The notes beneath the pieces were generated by a model. It saw only the letters and a list, made by a program, of their open reading frames with translations. It was not told the origin of the DNA and made no database searches. The position numbers were made by a program, and so were the translations under genes. Below, in pieces: positions 1-6,709 of a stretch of DNA of 8,820 bases. The stretch is from Chloroflexota bacterium (lineage in GTDB: Bacteria; Chloroflexota; Limnocylindria; QHBO01). Location: positions 1 to 8,820 of the forward strand of contig JAHWJN010000046.1 of the NCBI GenBank assembly GCA_019348395.1. The letters run 5' to 3'. Every line of letters starts with the position of its first letter. The first letter of the stretch is position 1.

Positions 1-11
1 TCTTCCGATCT
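1..11. other. Residual Illumina adapter sequence at contig end
   Basis: The first eleven bases, TCTTCCGATCT, are identical to the 3' end of the standard Illumina TruSeq/Nextera-era read-1 adapter. Read on the minus strand they are AGATCGGAAGA, the usual read-through adapter start. They follow directly after the polymerase-domain residues DLPKH of the leftward ligase gene, where the family normally continues with further conserved residues. Read in frame, the adapter instead gives RSE. Genuine genomic sequence therefore most likely begins at position 12. An 11-base match could occur by chance, but its exact placement at the first base of the window makes contamination the better explanation. 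Confidence 0.88.
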
Positions 12-1967
12 GTGTTTCGGCAGGTCCTTCTGCCAGAAGCCCTTGTGCTCGATCCCGTTCGGGTAGCGCTGCACGGTGAGCCCGCGACCGTCGAGGTACG
101 GCACGAGGACCGCCGCCACGCCGACGAGGTAGCGGAGCAGGTCGCGCTTGGTGACGTCAGCGCGGCCCTCACCTCCCGAGAACAGCACCTTGTCGAGGTT
201 CGTGACGCGGATCTCCCGGCCGCCGACCTCCCAAGCTCCTTCCGTCTCGATCCGATCGAGGGCGGCGAGTGCGCCCTCGGCGTCCTCCGCCGATGACGAC
301 GCCGTAGCGGCGGGCACCGATGCCTCCGCAGCCGCCGTTGCGCTCGCGGTTCGCAGCGCCCGCTCGCGCCGCACCGACCGCGGGTCGCGGCCGATCTCGA
401 GTCCCTTGAAGGCCGCCTGGCGCAGCAGGTCGTCGGCCGTCCACTCGGCGAACTCGACTCGCACCACGAGGCGCGGCTCGACCCAGCGCGCCCCCTTCAG
501 CTTCGGCACCGGGTCGAGCGGCGAGTCGTCGCGGACCAGCTCGTCGAGCCGAGTCCGAAGCTCGCGCCGCATCCGGGCGTCGATGCCACTGCCCACCTGG
601 CCGGCGTGGACCCACCGGTCGCCGGACCGGACGGCGAGGATCAGGGAGCCGAGGTCGCGGTGGCTCCCCTGCCCCGGCAGCCAGCCGACCACGACCGCCT
701 CCTGCTCGCGCCGGAGCTTCAGCTTCAACCAGGCTCGGCTGCGCCGCCCCGGCTCGTACGGCGACCGTCGCAGCTTGGCAACCACTCCCTCGAGCTCCTG
801 CTCGCGTGCGGCCGCGTGAAATGCCTCTCCATGGGCCTCGACGTGACCGGAGTAGCGCACGAGCGGGTGGGGTCTGAGGCGGCTGCGCAGCAGGCGCTTG
901 CGGTCTTCGAGCGGGACGTCCAGAAGGGACTGTCCATCCAGGTGCAGCAGGTCAAAGACCTGGAAGACGATCGGGGCCGGTTCGCCGCGCACCCGCTTCC
1001 CGGCCGCCCGACCGGTTCGCACGCCGGTTCGGTCCTGCAGCAGGCTGAATTGCGGACGCCCGTCCTCGTCGAGCGCCACCACCTCGCCGTCGACGATCGC
1101 CGCTCGAGCATGGATCCAGTCCGCATCACCGGCGAGCTCGGGAAAATACCGTGCGGCATCCTGACGGTTGCGGGTCCAGAGGCGGACTGCACCATCTGCC
1201 ACGACCGCCTCGACCCGGTAGCCGTCCCACTTCACCTCGAACACCCAGTCCGGATCGCTGAAGGGCCGGTCGGCCAGGGTGGCCCGCATCGGCTCGACGA
1301 AGTCGGGCATCGGCTCGCTGCGCGCTGCCGACAGATCCAGCTCGGACACGGGCTGCGGAGGGTCGGCGCGGAAGCGGGGCGGCACGTTCTCGAGCACTTC
1401 GTCGTTCGTTCGGCCGGTCTTGACGCTGTGCGGGTGGTCCTCGGCGTCCCAGCCGTCGACCGCGGCTCCATCCCGCTTATGGATGAGGAGCCACTGCTCA
1501 CGCTCGTCGGTCTCGGAGCGACCTCCGCGGCCCCGCCGGTCGGTGCGCACGATGGTGAACCGTCCGCGCAGCTTCTCGCCGTGGAGGACGAACTTGATCT
1601 CGCCGTCCCGCAGCCCCGCCGCCGGGTCGGGCGTCTCGGACTCCGGCTCGAACACGCCCCAGTCCCAGACGATCACGTCACCGGCACCGTACTGCCGCTT
1701 CGGGATGATGCCCTCGAAGTCGAGATACTCGATCGGGTGGTCCTCGGTGCGCATCGCCAGGCGCCGCTGCGACGGGTCGAGCGTCGGACCCTTTGGCACC
1801 GCCCAGCTGACAAGGACGCCGCCGATCTCGAGCCGAACATCGTAGTGCAGCGCCGTGGCCCGGTGCCGCTGCACGGTGAAGCGTCCGCTGCGCTCGGTGA
1901 GATCGCCGGGCGCCGGCTCCGGCGTCGCGGAGAAGTCGCGCTTGCGCCGGTAATCGTCGAGCGGCAC
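1..1967 (-). CDS. ligD: DNA ligase D (NHEJ), PE-ligase-polymerase, 3' end missing
   Basis: Multidomain ATP-dependent DNA ligase of bacterial non-homologous end joining. It trims, fills and seals double-strand breaks together with Ku. The frame is open from a GTG at 1967 to the left edge, giving about 652 codons; PE-first LigD proteins are usually about 800-900 residues. Residues about 1-165 are the 3'-phosphoesterase domain, with His35, His41 and Asp43 (RHRATALHYD) and His77 (EDHP). Their spacing matches the catalytic residues of Pseudomonas aeruginosa LigD. The loop usually written IPxGxYG reads IPKRQYG here. Residues about 225-515 are the ligase: EVKWDGYR with nucleophile Lys246, EGVVAK (Lys398) and WLKLK (413-417). 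An Ala/Ser-rich linker (about 525-575) leads to the polymerase domain from Trp579 (VGGREIRVTNLDKVLF, later RYPNGIEHKGFWQKD). The domain order is the Pseudomonas type, not the mycobacterial Pol-PE-Lig type. The gene starts 5 nt after the preceding stop and has no clear Shine-Dalgarno. No Ku gene is visible here. Confidence 0.95.
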   Translation of the reverse strand, partial: MPLDDYRRKRDFSATPEPAPGDLTERSGRFTVQRHRATALHYDVRLEIGGVLVSWAVPKGPTLDPSQRRLAMRTEDHPIEYLDFEGIIPKRQYGAGDVIVWDWGVFEPESETPDPAAGLRDGEIKFVLHGEKLRGRFTIVRTDRRGRGGRSETDEREQWLLIHKRDGAAVDGWDAEDHPHSVKTGRTNDEVLENVPPRFRADPPQPVSELDLSAARSEPMPDFVEPMRATLADRPFSDPDWVFEVKWDGYRVEAVVADGAVRLWTRNRQDAARYFPELAGDADWIHARAAIVDGEVVALDEDGRPQFSLLQDRTGVRTGRAAGKRVRGEPAPIVFQVFDLLHLDGQSLLDVPLEDRKRLLRSRLRPHPLVRYSGHVEAHGEAFHAAAREQELEGVVAKLRRSPYEPGRRSRAWLKLKLRREQEAVVVGWLPGQGSHRDLGSLILAVRSGDRWVHAGQVGSGIDARMRRELRTRLDELVRDDSPLDPVPKLKGARWVEPRLVVRVEFAEWTADDLLRQAAFKGLEIGRDPRSVRRERALRTASATAAAEASVPAATASSSAEDAEGALAALDRIETEGAWEVGGREIRVTNLDKVLFSGGEGRADVTKRDLLRYLVGVAAVLVPYLDGRGLTVQRYPNGIEHKGFWQKDLPKHRSE

Positions 1968-1972
1968 GGGGC

Positions 1973-4006
1973 TCAGGCCGGCAGATCGAGGTCGTCCAGG
2001 GTCGGGAGCACCACCGAGGCCCCCGCCTCCCGGAGCGCATCGGCGTCGAGCGCGGCACCGGCGAGGATGCCGACGGCGGTCATCCCGGCGGCGGCCGCCG
2101 CGCGCATGTCCCAGGTGGAGTCGCCCACGTACCAGGCACGTGACGGTTCGACGCCGAGCTCGCGTGCGGCGAGGAGCAGGAGGTCCGGCGCGGGCTTGGC
2201 ATGCTCGACGCGGCTGCCGTCGACGATGCGTGGTTCGCGGTCGAGCTCGAGCGCCGCGATCGACGCGGCGAGCTGCTCGGGGCGGGACGAGGTGGCGATC
2301 GCCCACCTCACGCCGGCCGTGTTCATGCGCCGCAGCGCGGCGGGTGCGCCGGGCAGGGCACGCGGCTCTCGATTCTCCGCGTCGAAGAGCTCACCGGCGC
2401 GGACGTCGATCCGCTCCGCCCCCGCCTCGTCCAGCCCCCCTCCGGCGGCGATGGCCACGTCGCGGGCCAGGCGCCGGCCGTCGATGCCGATGAGTGCGGC
2501 GAGCTGCTCGTGCGTGGCCGGGATGCCGACCTCGGCGAAGACCAGGTCCCAGGCTCGGATGCGGGCCGGGACCGTGTCGACCAGCGTGCCGTCGAGGTCG
2601 AAGATCACCGCGTCGGGGCGTGACATGGTCGGCTGAGCATAGCCGTCCAGCTCGGCATGCCGAGGTTCTCCGACCAGCACGGCTGCCACGAGCGGGCCGA
2701 TCGCCACCAGCACGAGCGCGGTGGTGAATCCGGGCAGGCCGACTGCCCCGAACCCCGGCAGATCGAACCCGGTCTGCACGATCGCCGAGGATACCGACGC
2801 GCCGACCGCCCCGCCGAAGAAGAAGCACAGGTTGTAGACGCCGACCGCCACCGGCTGGCGATCGCCGGTGATGGCGTGGGTGAGTCGCGACAGGAGCGGC
2901 GCGTTGAGGATGCCGAAGCCGGCGCCGGCCGCTGCCAGACCGAGCCCCAGCACGGCGGGGCCGGCCGGCACGGCGCCGAAGGCGACGACGAGCGGAGCGG
3001 CCCCGAGCAGCGCGAGGGCCAGCCTTGTCGTGTTCCGCGGACCGAGCCGCGCCTGGACGCGGGCATTGTTCGGTGAGCTGATCGCGGCGGCGAGCGCCAT
3101 CGGCAGCAGCAGCAGCCCGAGCGCAATGCCCTCGAGCCCGTATGCCCGAGCCCCGAGGATCGGCACGAGCACGATGGTGCCGAGATAGGCGCTCAGGCCC
3201 ACCGCGCCGAGGGGTACCACCGAGCGGAAGACCGGGTTGCGCAGCACGTCGGCCGGCACGAATGCGTCCGCATGGGACGCGGCCCGTCGCAGCACGGCGA
3301 TCCCGGCAGCGCCGGCCACGATACCCGCAGCGACCACGGCAGGGCTGACCCCGAGCGGCCCGCGGTTCAACACGAAGGTCAGCCCCAGCGCGAGCGCGCC
3401 GACCAGGCCGGCGCCGATCCAGTCGATGCGTCGATGCCCGACCGCGGTCGTCCGCCCGCGCTGCGACCGTGCCAGCACGACGACGGCCGGAATGGCGACC
3501 ACGCCGATCGAGACGGCCGGCCGCCACCCGCCCACCTCGAGCAGCACGCCACCCATGATCGGCCCCAGCGCCTGTCCGCCACCGACGGAGGCGATGATCA
3601 CGCCCAGGGCTCGGGCACGGTCGGTGCCCTCGAAGCGTCCCGCGATCAGCGCGGTGGACAGCGTGGGAATGGCCCCGGACCCGAGGCCCTGCACCAGTCG
3701 CGAGCCGATGACGAGCTCGAGTGACGGGGCGACGGCCGCAGCGGCGCTGCCGATGCCGAGCAGGGCCACACCGGCCACGAGCGCCGGGATGATGCCGGTG
3801 CGCGACGCGATGCCGCCCCACAGCGCCGTGCCCAGCGCGAAGGTGGCGCTGTAGCCGAACACCACCCATGCCGTGTCCGCCGGACCGGCATCGAACGCGG
3901 CAGCGATCTGCGGCTGCGCCAGGGAGGCAGTGGTGTTGGTGGCGACGGTGATGGCGACCAGCGTGGCGAGGACGGCCAGGAGGGCCGTGCGGCCATCGGT
4001 CTGCAC
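1973..4006 (-). CDS. MFS transporter (DHA2/EmrB-like) fused to HAD phosphatase
   Basis: A single 677-residue frame joins two complete proteins. Residues 1-445 are a major facilitator with about 14 hydrophobic segments, which suggests the drug:H+ antiporter-2 type. The antiporter motif C is seen as ALGPIMGG (about 146-153) followed by GGWRP, and a motif A remnant GGIASRTG lies between helices 2 and 3. After about 15 polar residues, Met461 starts a full-length 217-residue HAD hydrolase of the phosphoglycolate phosphatase/beta-phosphoglucomutase type. It has DLDGT (nucleophile Asp470, acid/base Asp472), ATSS, HAKPAPD with the motif III lysine, and GDSTWDM. The GTG start at 4006 is chosen because AGGA lies 7 nt upstream and the preceding gene stops 9 nt away. 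The ATG at 2626 could be an internal or former separate start, but no stop codon separates the halves. The transported compound and the phosphatase substrate cannot be read from the sequence. A route for inositol or its derivatives would be a guess from context. Confidence 0.88.
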   Translation of the reverse strand: MQTDGRTALLAVLATLVAITVATNTTASLAQPQIAAAFDAGPADTAWVVFGYSATFALGTALWGGIASRTGIIPALVAGVALLGIGSAAAAVAPSLELVIGSRLVQGLGSGAIPTLSTALIAGRFEGTDRARALGVIIASVGGGQALGPIMGGVLLEVGGWRPAVSIGVVAIPAVVVLARSQRGRTTAVGHRRIDWIGAGLVGALALGLTFVLNRGPLGVSPAVVAAGIVAGAAGIAVLRRAASHADAFVPADVLRNPVFRSVVPLGAVGLSAYLGTIVLVPILGARAYGLEGIALGLLLLPMALAAAISSPNNARVQARLGPRNTTRLALALLGAAPLVVAFGAVPAGPAVLGLGLAAAGAGFGILNAPLLSRLTHAITGDRQPVAVGVYNLCFFFGGAVGASVSSAIVQTGFDLPGFGAVGLPGFTTALVLVAIGPLVAAVLVGEPRHAELDGYAQPTMSRPDAVIFDLDGTLVDTVPARIRAWDLVFAEVGIPATHEQLAALIGIDGRRLARDVAIAAGGGLDEAGAERIDVRAGELFDAENREPRALPGAPAALRRMNTAGVRWAIATSSRPEQLAASIAALELDREPRIVDGSRVEHAKPAPDLLLLAARELGVEPSRAWYVGDSTWDMRAAAAAGMTAVGILAGAALDADALREAGASVVLPTLDDLDLPA

Positions 4007-4013
4007 GCGGCCA

Positions 4014-4017
4014 TCCT
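4014..4017 (-). promoter_or_regulatory. Shine-Dalgarno for the MFS-HAD gene
   Basis: AGGA on the minus strand ends 7 nt before the GTG at 4006 and overlaps the TAG stop of the preceding membrane-protein gene. This spacing is what fixes the GTG as the start; an ATG at 4014 is in a different frame. Confidence 0.55.
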
Positions 4018-4423
4018 AGCCGGGTTCCGGATCCAGCTCCTCGCCCTCGTCGGGCAGCTCAACCACCACCGCAGCATGCCGCGGAGACCGGTTGTACGAC
4101 GCTGCCAGCACCGCCCCGATGAGGCCACCCACCAGCCCGGTCAGGGCAGCGACCACCAGCGCGGCCACCGGGATGGCCACGAACCAGTTGAGGGCGATCC
4201 AGCGCAGGAGCGCGACCTGGTCGCCGAGCGGGAGCAGCGTTCGCGCCACGCCCAGGGTGAAGGCGAGATCCCGCTGCCAGTCCAGCATCGTGCCGGCGAA
4301 CCAGGCCAGCAGGGCGCCGAGGATCGACCCGAGCACGAGCCCCACCATGGAGCCCACCCACAGTCCGGCCCCGAACGTGGCCCGGACCGACACCGCTGCC
4401 AGGCGTCCGCGCGCGAGCCTCAT
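4016..4423 (-). CDS. Small two-helix integral membrane protein, unknown function
   Basis: A 135-residue protein with a basic N-terminus (MRLARGRLAAVSVR), a long Gly/Ala-rich hydrophobic segment at about 18-45, and a middle stretch with a few charges (LDWQRDLAF, GDQVALLRW). A second long hydrophobic segment spans about 76-110 with glycine zipper-like spacing (GLVGGLIGAVLAASY), and an acidic tail (PDEGEELDPEPG) ends the protein. Helix-loop-helix layout with a YN near the end of helix 2 is loosely like small actinobacterial membrane proteins of the DUF3566 kind, but I would not assign it. The ATG at 4423 is chosen because it overlaps the iolB stop as ATGA, which suggests translational coupling. 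The frame continues open further upstream (to 4741), but that part is antisense-like, Arg/Gly/Ala-rich and overlaps iolB. The next gene begins 9 nt downstream. Confidence 0.7.
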   Translation of the reverse strand: MRLARGRLAAVSVRATFGAGLWVGSMVGLVLGSILGALLAWFAGTMLDWQRDLAFTLGVARTLLPLGDQVALLRWIALNWFVAIPVAALVVAALTGLVGGLIGAVLAASYNRSPRHAAVVVELPDEGEELDPEPG

Positions 4424-5610
4424 CGACGCCGGCCCGCCACCGATCGACCGCCACGTCGAGTCATGACGCCCAGGGTCAGCCCCATCGAGCCAAGGGCGGA
4501 GACCAGACCGTAGGCGAGGTACGACGCCAGCGCCCACTCCCCCACCATCCGCCGCGGAGCCACGCGAGGACGCTCGATCTCCGGCTCGATCACCTGCTCG
4601 ATCCCCTCTCCCGCGGGGGCATCGAAGGCCGCCGTCGCCAGCTCGCCGGCCGGCCGCAGGGTGCCGTCGGGCCGCACCAGGCCGAAGTCCTCGACCACGA
4701 TGCCCCCGAGCTGCGTGGAGAAGTCGAGCAGCGTCCACCACGTCGCGGCACTCACGAAGCCCCCCGGTCGGTCGGCACGGTAGCGTTCCAGCGCGGCATA
4801 GGTTTCCTCGAAGATCACCGCCTGCCGCGCCTCGTCGGGCGGCAGATCGGCCCAGGACTCGCGCACGTGGTCGAGCGCGGGATCGAACGAGCAGGCCATG
4901 GTGCGCACGTCACCGGCGAGGGCGTTGAGGTAGTAGGCGTCGTCGCCGTGGGTGGCCACGAACGGGTGGTAGCCGTCGGCCACGATCACCGTCTCGCCGT
5001 CACGCACCGGGTAGAGGGCATCGACCGAGCCGCCGTACAGGCGCTGGATGCCCCATGCTTCCGGACGCCGGAACCGATACGAATAGACCTCCTCGAGGAT
5101 GGCCTCGCGCGGCATGTCATCGGTGTCGTGCTTGTGCGGGGGCCATGAGCTCCAGTTGCCCGACGGCGTGTAGACCTCGACGACCTCGAGGCGATCGGCG
5201 GGAAAGTCCGGGGTGATGATGTGGGTGATCTGCCGGGTCGCGTTGCCGGCGCCGCGGACCTCCACGCGGACGTCCTCGGGGCCGATGCGAACCGGGTGGC
5301 GCACGGTCTCGCGCCCGGACGCCGGGGCGTGGGCGACGGCCACGGTCACGGGTCCGTCGACGGGCTCCAGCGCGGCCGTCGCGCCGGGCGGCAGGTAGAC
5401 GGCGGATGGCAGCCCGTCCCAGACCGATTCGCGTCCCGGGAGCTCGAGGCCGTCGACCCGGAACCCGCCGCCGGCCAGCCCGACGACCGCCGTTTCGTGC
5501 CCCGACCAGCCCGCGCGGAGACGGCCGACGACCTGGTGGACGGCGAACGACAGGTATCGCCAGCCCGCCCGCTCGGGCGTGACCGATTCCCCCCGCGCCA
5601 GGTGGCTCAT
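4420..5610 (-). CDS. iolB: 5-deoxy-glucuronate isomerase IolB with C-terminal glycosidase-like tail and membrane helix
   Basis: Residues 1 to about 258 are a complete IolB (KduI/IolB bicupin fold), the enzyme converting 5-deoxy-D-glucuronate to 2-deoxy-5-keto-D-gluconate in myo-inositol catabolism. Family signatures are ATRQITHIITPDFPADRLEVVEVY, split here as ATRQITHIITPDF (124-136) and LEVVEVYTPSGNWSS (141-155), then PPHKHD with metal ligands His159 and His161, the Glu173/174 pair, and GYHPF with His215. Normal IolB is about 270 residues, but this frame has 396. From about 260, the segment QAVIFEETYAAL...TWWTLLDF...DFGLVRPDGTLRPAGELA resembles the C-terminal end of TIM-barrel glycoside hydrolases (GH2/GH5-like). 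A Glu/Pro-rich spacer (about 331-350) and one hydrophobic helix (about 359-383) with a basic tail follow. No signal peptide is seen at the N-terminus. The ATG at 5610 overlaps the preceding stop as ATGA; GAGG lies 10 nt upstream. The IolB call is firm. The nature of the tail is inference, and misassembly is possible. Confidence 0.9.
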   Translation of the reverse strand: MSHLARGESVTPERAGWRYLSFAVHQVVGRLRAGWSGHETAVVGLAGGGFRVDGLELPGRESVWDGLPSAVYLPPGATAALEPVDGPVTVAVAHAPASGRETVRHPVRIGPEDVRVEVRGAGNATRQITHIITPDFPADRLEVVEVYTPSGNWSSWPPHKHDTDDMPREAILEEVYSYRFRRPEAWGIQRLYGGSVDALYPVRDGETVIVADGYHPFVATHGDDAYYLNALAGDVRTMACSFDPALDHVRESWADLPPDEARQAVIFEETYAALERYRADRPGGFVSAATWWTLLDFSTQLGGIVVEDFGLVRPDGTLRPAGELATAAFDAPAGEGIEQVIEPEIERPRVAPRRMVGEWALASYLAYGLVSALGSMGLTLGVMTRRGGRSVAGRRR

Positions 5611-6692
5611 CCGAGCTGCGCCTCGGTCACCAGGTGGAGCAGGTCGTGATAGGAGCCGATGAAGGTGCGCAGCGTCTTGCGCGTCGGGCCCCAGGCATCG
5701 AACTCGGAGACTGCCAGGCCATCGGGCTCGAACGCCCGCACGAAGTCGTCAAGCGCCCGGAGCTCGGCCAGGTGCGACGGGTCGACCGGATCGCCGATCC
5801 GGGAGCGCACCTCGACGTCGCTCGCGTTGAAGCGCCGCTGCCACGCCGGCGGCAGGGTGATGACGAGGTCGCCGCCGATGAGCTCCGACCAGTGCAGGTG
5901 ATGACGGATGGCCGCGGCGAGCAGCCGGGCACGGAATCCACGGGCCCCCCACTCGGCGGCGGCACGCTTCACCGTGGCCACCCCGGCCCAGGGCAGGGAC
6001 GAGGGATGCACGGCGACGCTGTCCCGCTCGGCCGCCGCGCGCAGCCAGTCCTCGAGACGGCCCATCATGATCGTGATCACCGGCCCCATGCGGGTCGTGT
6101 CGCGGTTCTCGGCATCGCGCCGCTCCAGGCCGCGCTCGACCGCCTCGGCCGCGGCGAGCGCCTGCGCCACGCTGAAGCTGACTGTGGCATTGACGCTCAC
6201 CCCGCGGTAGGTCGCCTCCTCCATGGCCGCGATCCCGGCCCGGGTGGCGGGCAGCTTGACGATGACGTTGGGCGCCAGGCCGTCGAAGACGAGCGCCTGC
6301 TCGACCAGTGCGTCGACGTCGCGGTAGTTCGTCGGATCGGTCTGGATCGAGAGGCGGCCGGATCGGCCCCCCGAGGCCGCGAAGGCGGTCATGAGCAGGG
6401 GCGCCGCACGCTGGCTCATCTCGGCGACGATCGCCCACGCGACCTCGCGCTCCGACCAGCTCGGCTGCTGGTCCGCCAGTGCGCGGGCGCGGGTCGCCCA
6501 GGTCACCGGGTCGGCGTGCCAGTTGTCGACCACGATGGTCGGGTTCGCGGTGGCCCCAACCGCCCCGAACTCGACGGCCTGCGCGAGCTCGTCGACGTTG
6601 CAGCTGTCGTTCCAGATGTCGGTCGGCGTCTCGGCCACCGTGCGGCCGAGCGGCGTGTCGGTCGGGGTCGTGGACATGGCGCGGCTCGTCAT
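5607..6692 (-). CDS. Transaldolase-family protein (class I Schiff-base aldolase fold)
   Basis: A 361-residue protein of the transaldolase family, related to but clearly different from the pentose-phosphate enzyme. It has DIWNDS (Asp25) near the N-terminus and GATANPTIV with Asn50, as in the transaldolase T-S-N-P motif. NVIVKLPAT carries Lys146, the expected Schiff-base lysine, and VNATVSFS (167-174) sits on the following strand. The middle part SGRLSIQTDPTNYRD is typical of a subgroup annotated only as transaldolase-family, which I recall seeing near inositol genes. The pathway role is not established. Candidate roles are cleavage of a deoxy-keto-gluconate-type intermediate or transfer of a three-carbon unit. 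The ATG at 6692 starts 1 bp outside the divergent palindrome; a second in-frame ATG at 6677 gives 356 residues and is equally possible. Neither has a good Shine-Dalgarno. The stop overlaps the iolB start as ATGA, implying coupled translation. Confidence 0.85.
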   Translation of the reverse strand: MTSRAMSTTPTDTPLGRTVAETPTDIWNDSCNVDELAQAVEFGAVGATANPTIVVDNWHADPVTWATRARALADQQPSWSEREVAWAIVAEMSQRAAPLLMTAFAASGGRSGRLSIQTDPTNYRDVDALVEQALVFDGLAPNVIVKLPATRAGIAAMEEATYRGVSVNATVSFSVAQALAAAEAVERGLERRDAENRDTTRMGPVITIMMGRLEDWLRAAAERDSVAVHPSSLPWAGVATVKRAAAEWGARGFRARLLAAAIRHHLHWSELIGGDLVITLPPAWQRRFNASDVEVRSRIGDPVDPSHLAELRALDDFVRAFEPDGLAVSEFDAWGPTRKTLRTFIGSYHDLLHLVTEAQLG

Positions 6693-6707
6693 GATGTAAT
6701 CGATTAC
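6671..6707 (+). promoter_or_regulatory. Probable sigma-70 type promoter of iolD, giving a leaderless transcript
   Basis: TGGACA at 6671-6676 (one mismatch to TTGACA) and TGTAAT at 6695-6700 (one mismatch to TATAAT) are separated by 18 bp. The expected transcription start is about 6707, one base before the iolD ATG at 6708. That would give an essentially leaderless mRNA, in line with the lack of a Shine-Dalgarno there. The -35 lies inside the start of the divergent transaldolase-family gene. This is motif matching by eye, with no expression data. Confidence 0.45.
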
Positions 6708-6709
6708 AT
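6694..6709. promoter_or_regulatory. Perfect 16-bp palindromic operator between divergent iol genes (LacI-family type)
   Basis: ATGTAATCGATTACAT reads identically on both strands. The central CG with A/T-rich arms, TGTAATCGATTACA, is the usual form of LacI-family operators. In GC-rich DNA such an AT-rich perfect palindrome at a divergent start is unlikely by chance. It covers both predicted -10 hexamers (TGTAAT on each strand) and the first two bases of the iolD start codon. A bound repressor would thus block both directions at once. The regulator gene is not in the window. GntR- or TetR-type binding cannot be excluded. Confidence 0.75.

Noticed and set aside
1..1967. Possible frameshift in ligD, since no single obvious ATG frame covers it
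   Set aside because: Translating the minus strand from the GTG at 1967 gives one uninterrupted frame through the PE, ligase and polymerase motifs to the left edge. The gene is only missing its 3' end.
606..2636. 676-codon plus-strand frame opposite ligD and the HAD domain
   Set aside because: It lies antisense to the clearly conserved LigD and HAD domains, resembles no family I recognise, and has low-complexity Arg/Ser/Ala composition at its end.
4424..4741. N-terminal extension of the small membrane protein up to 4741
   Set aside because: The extra part overlaps iolB coding sequence and has antisense-like composition. The ATG at 4423 sits in an ATGA overlap like the other gene joints.
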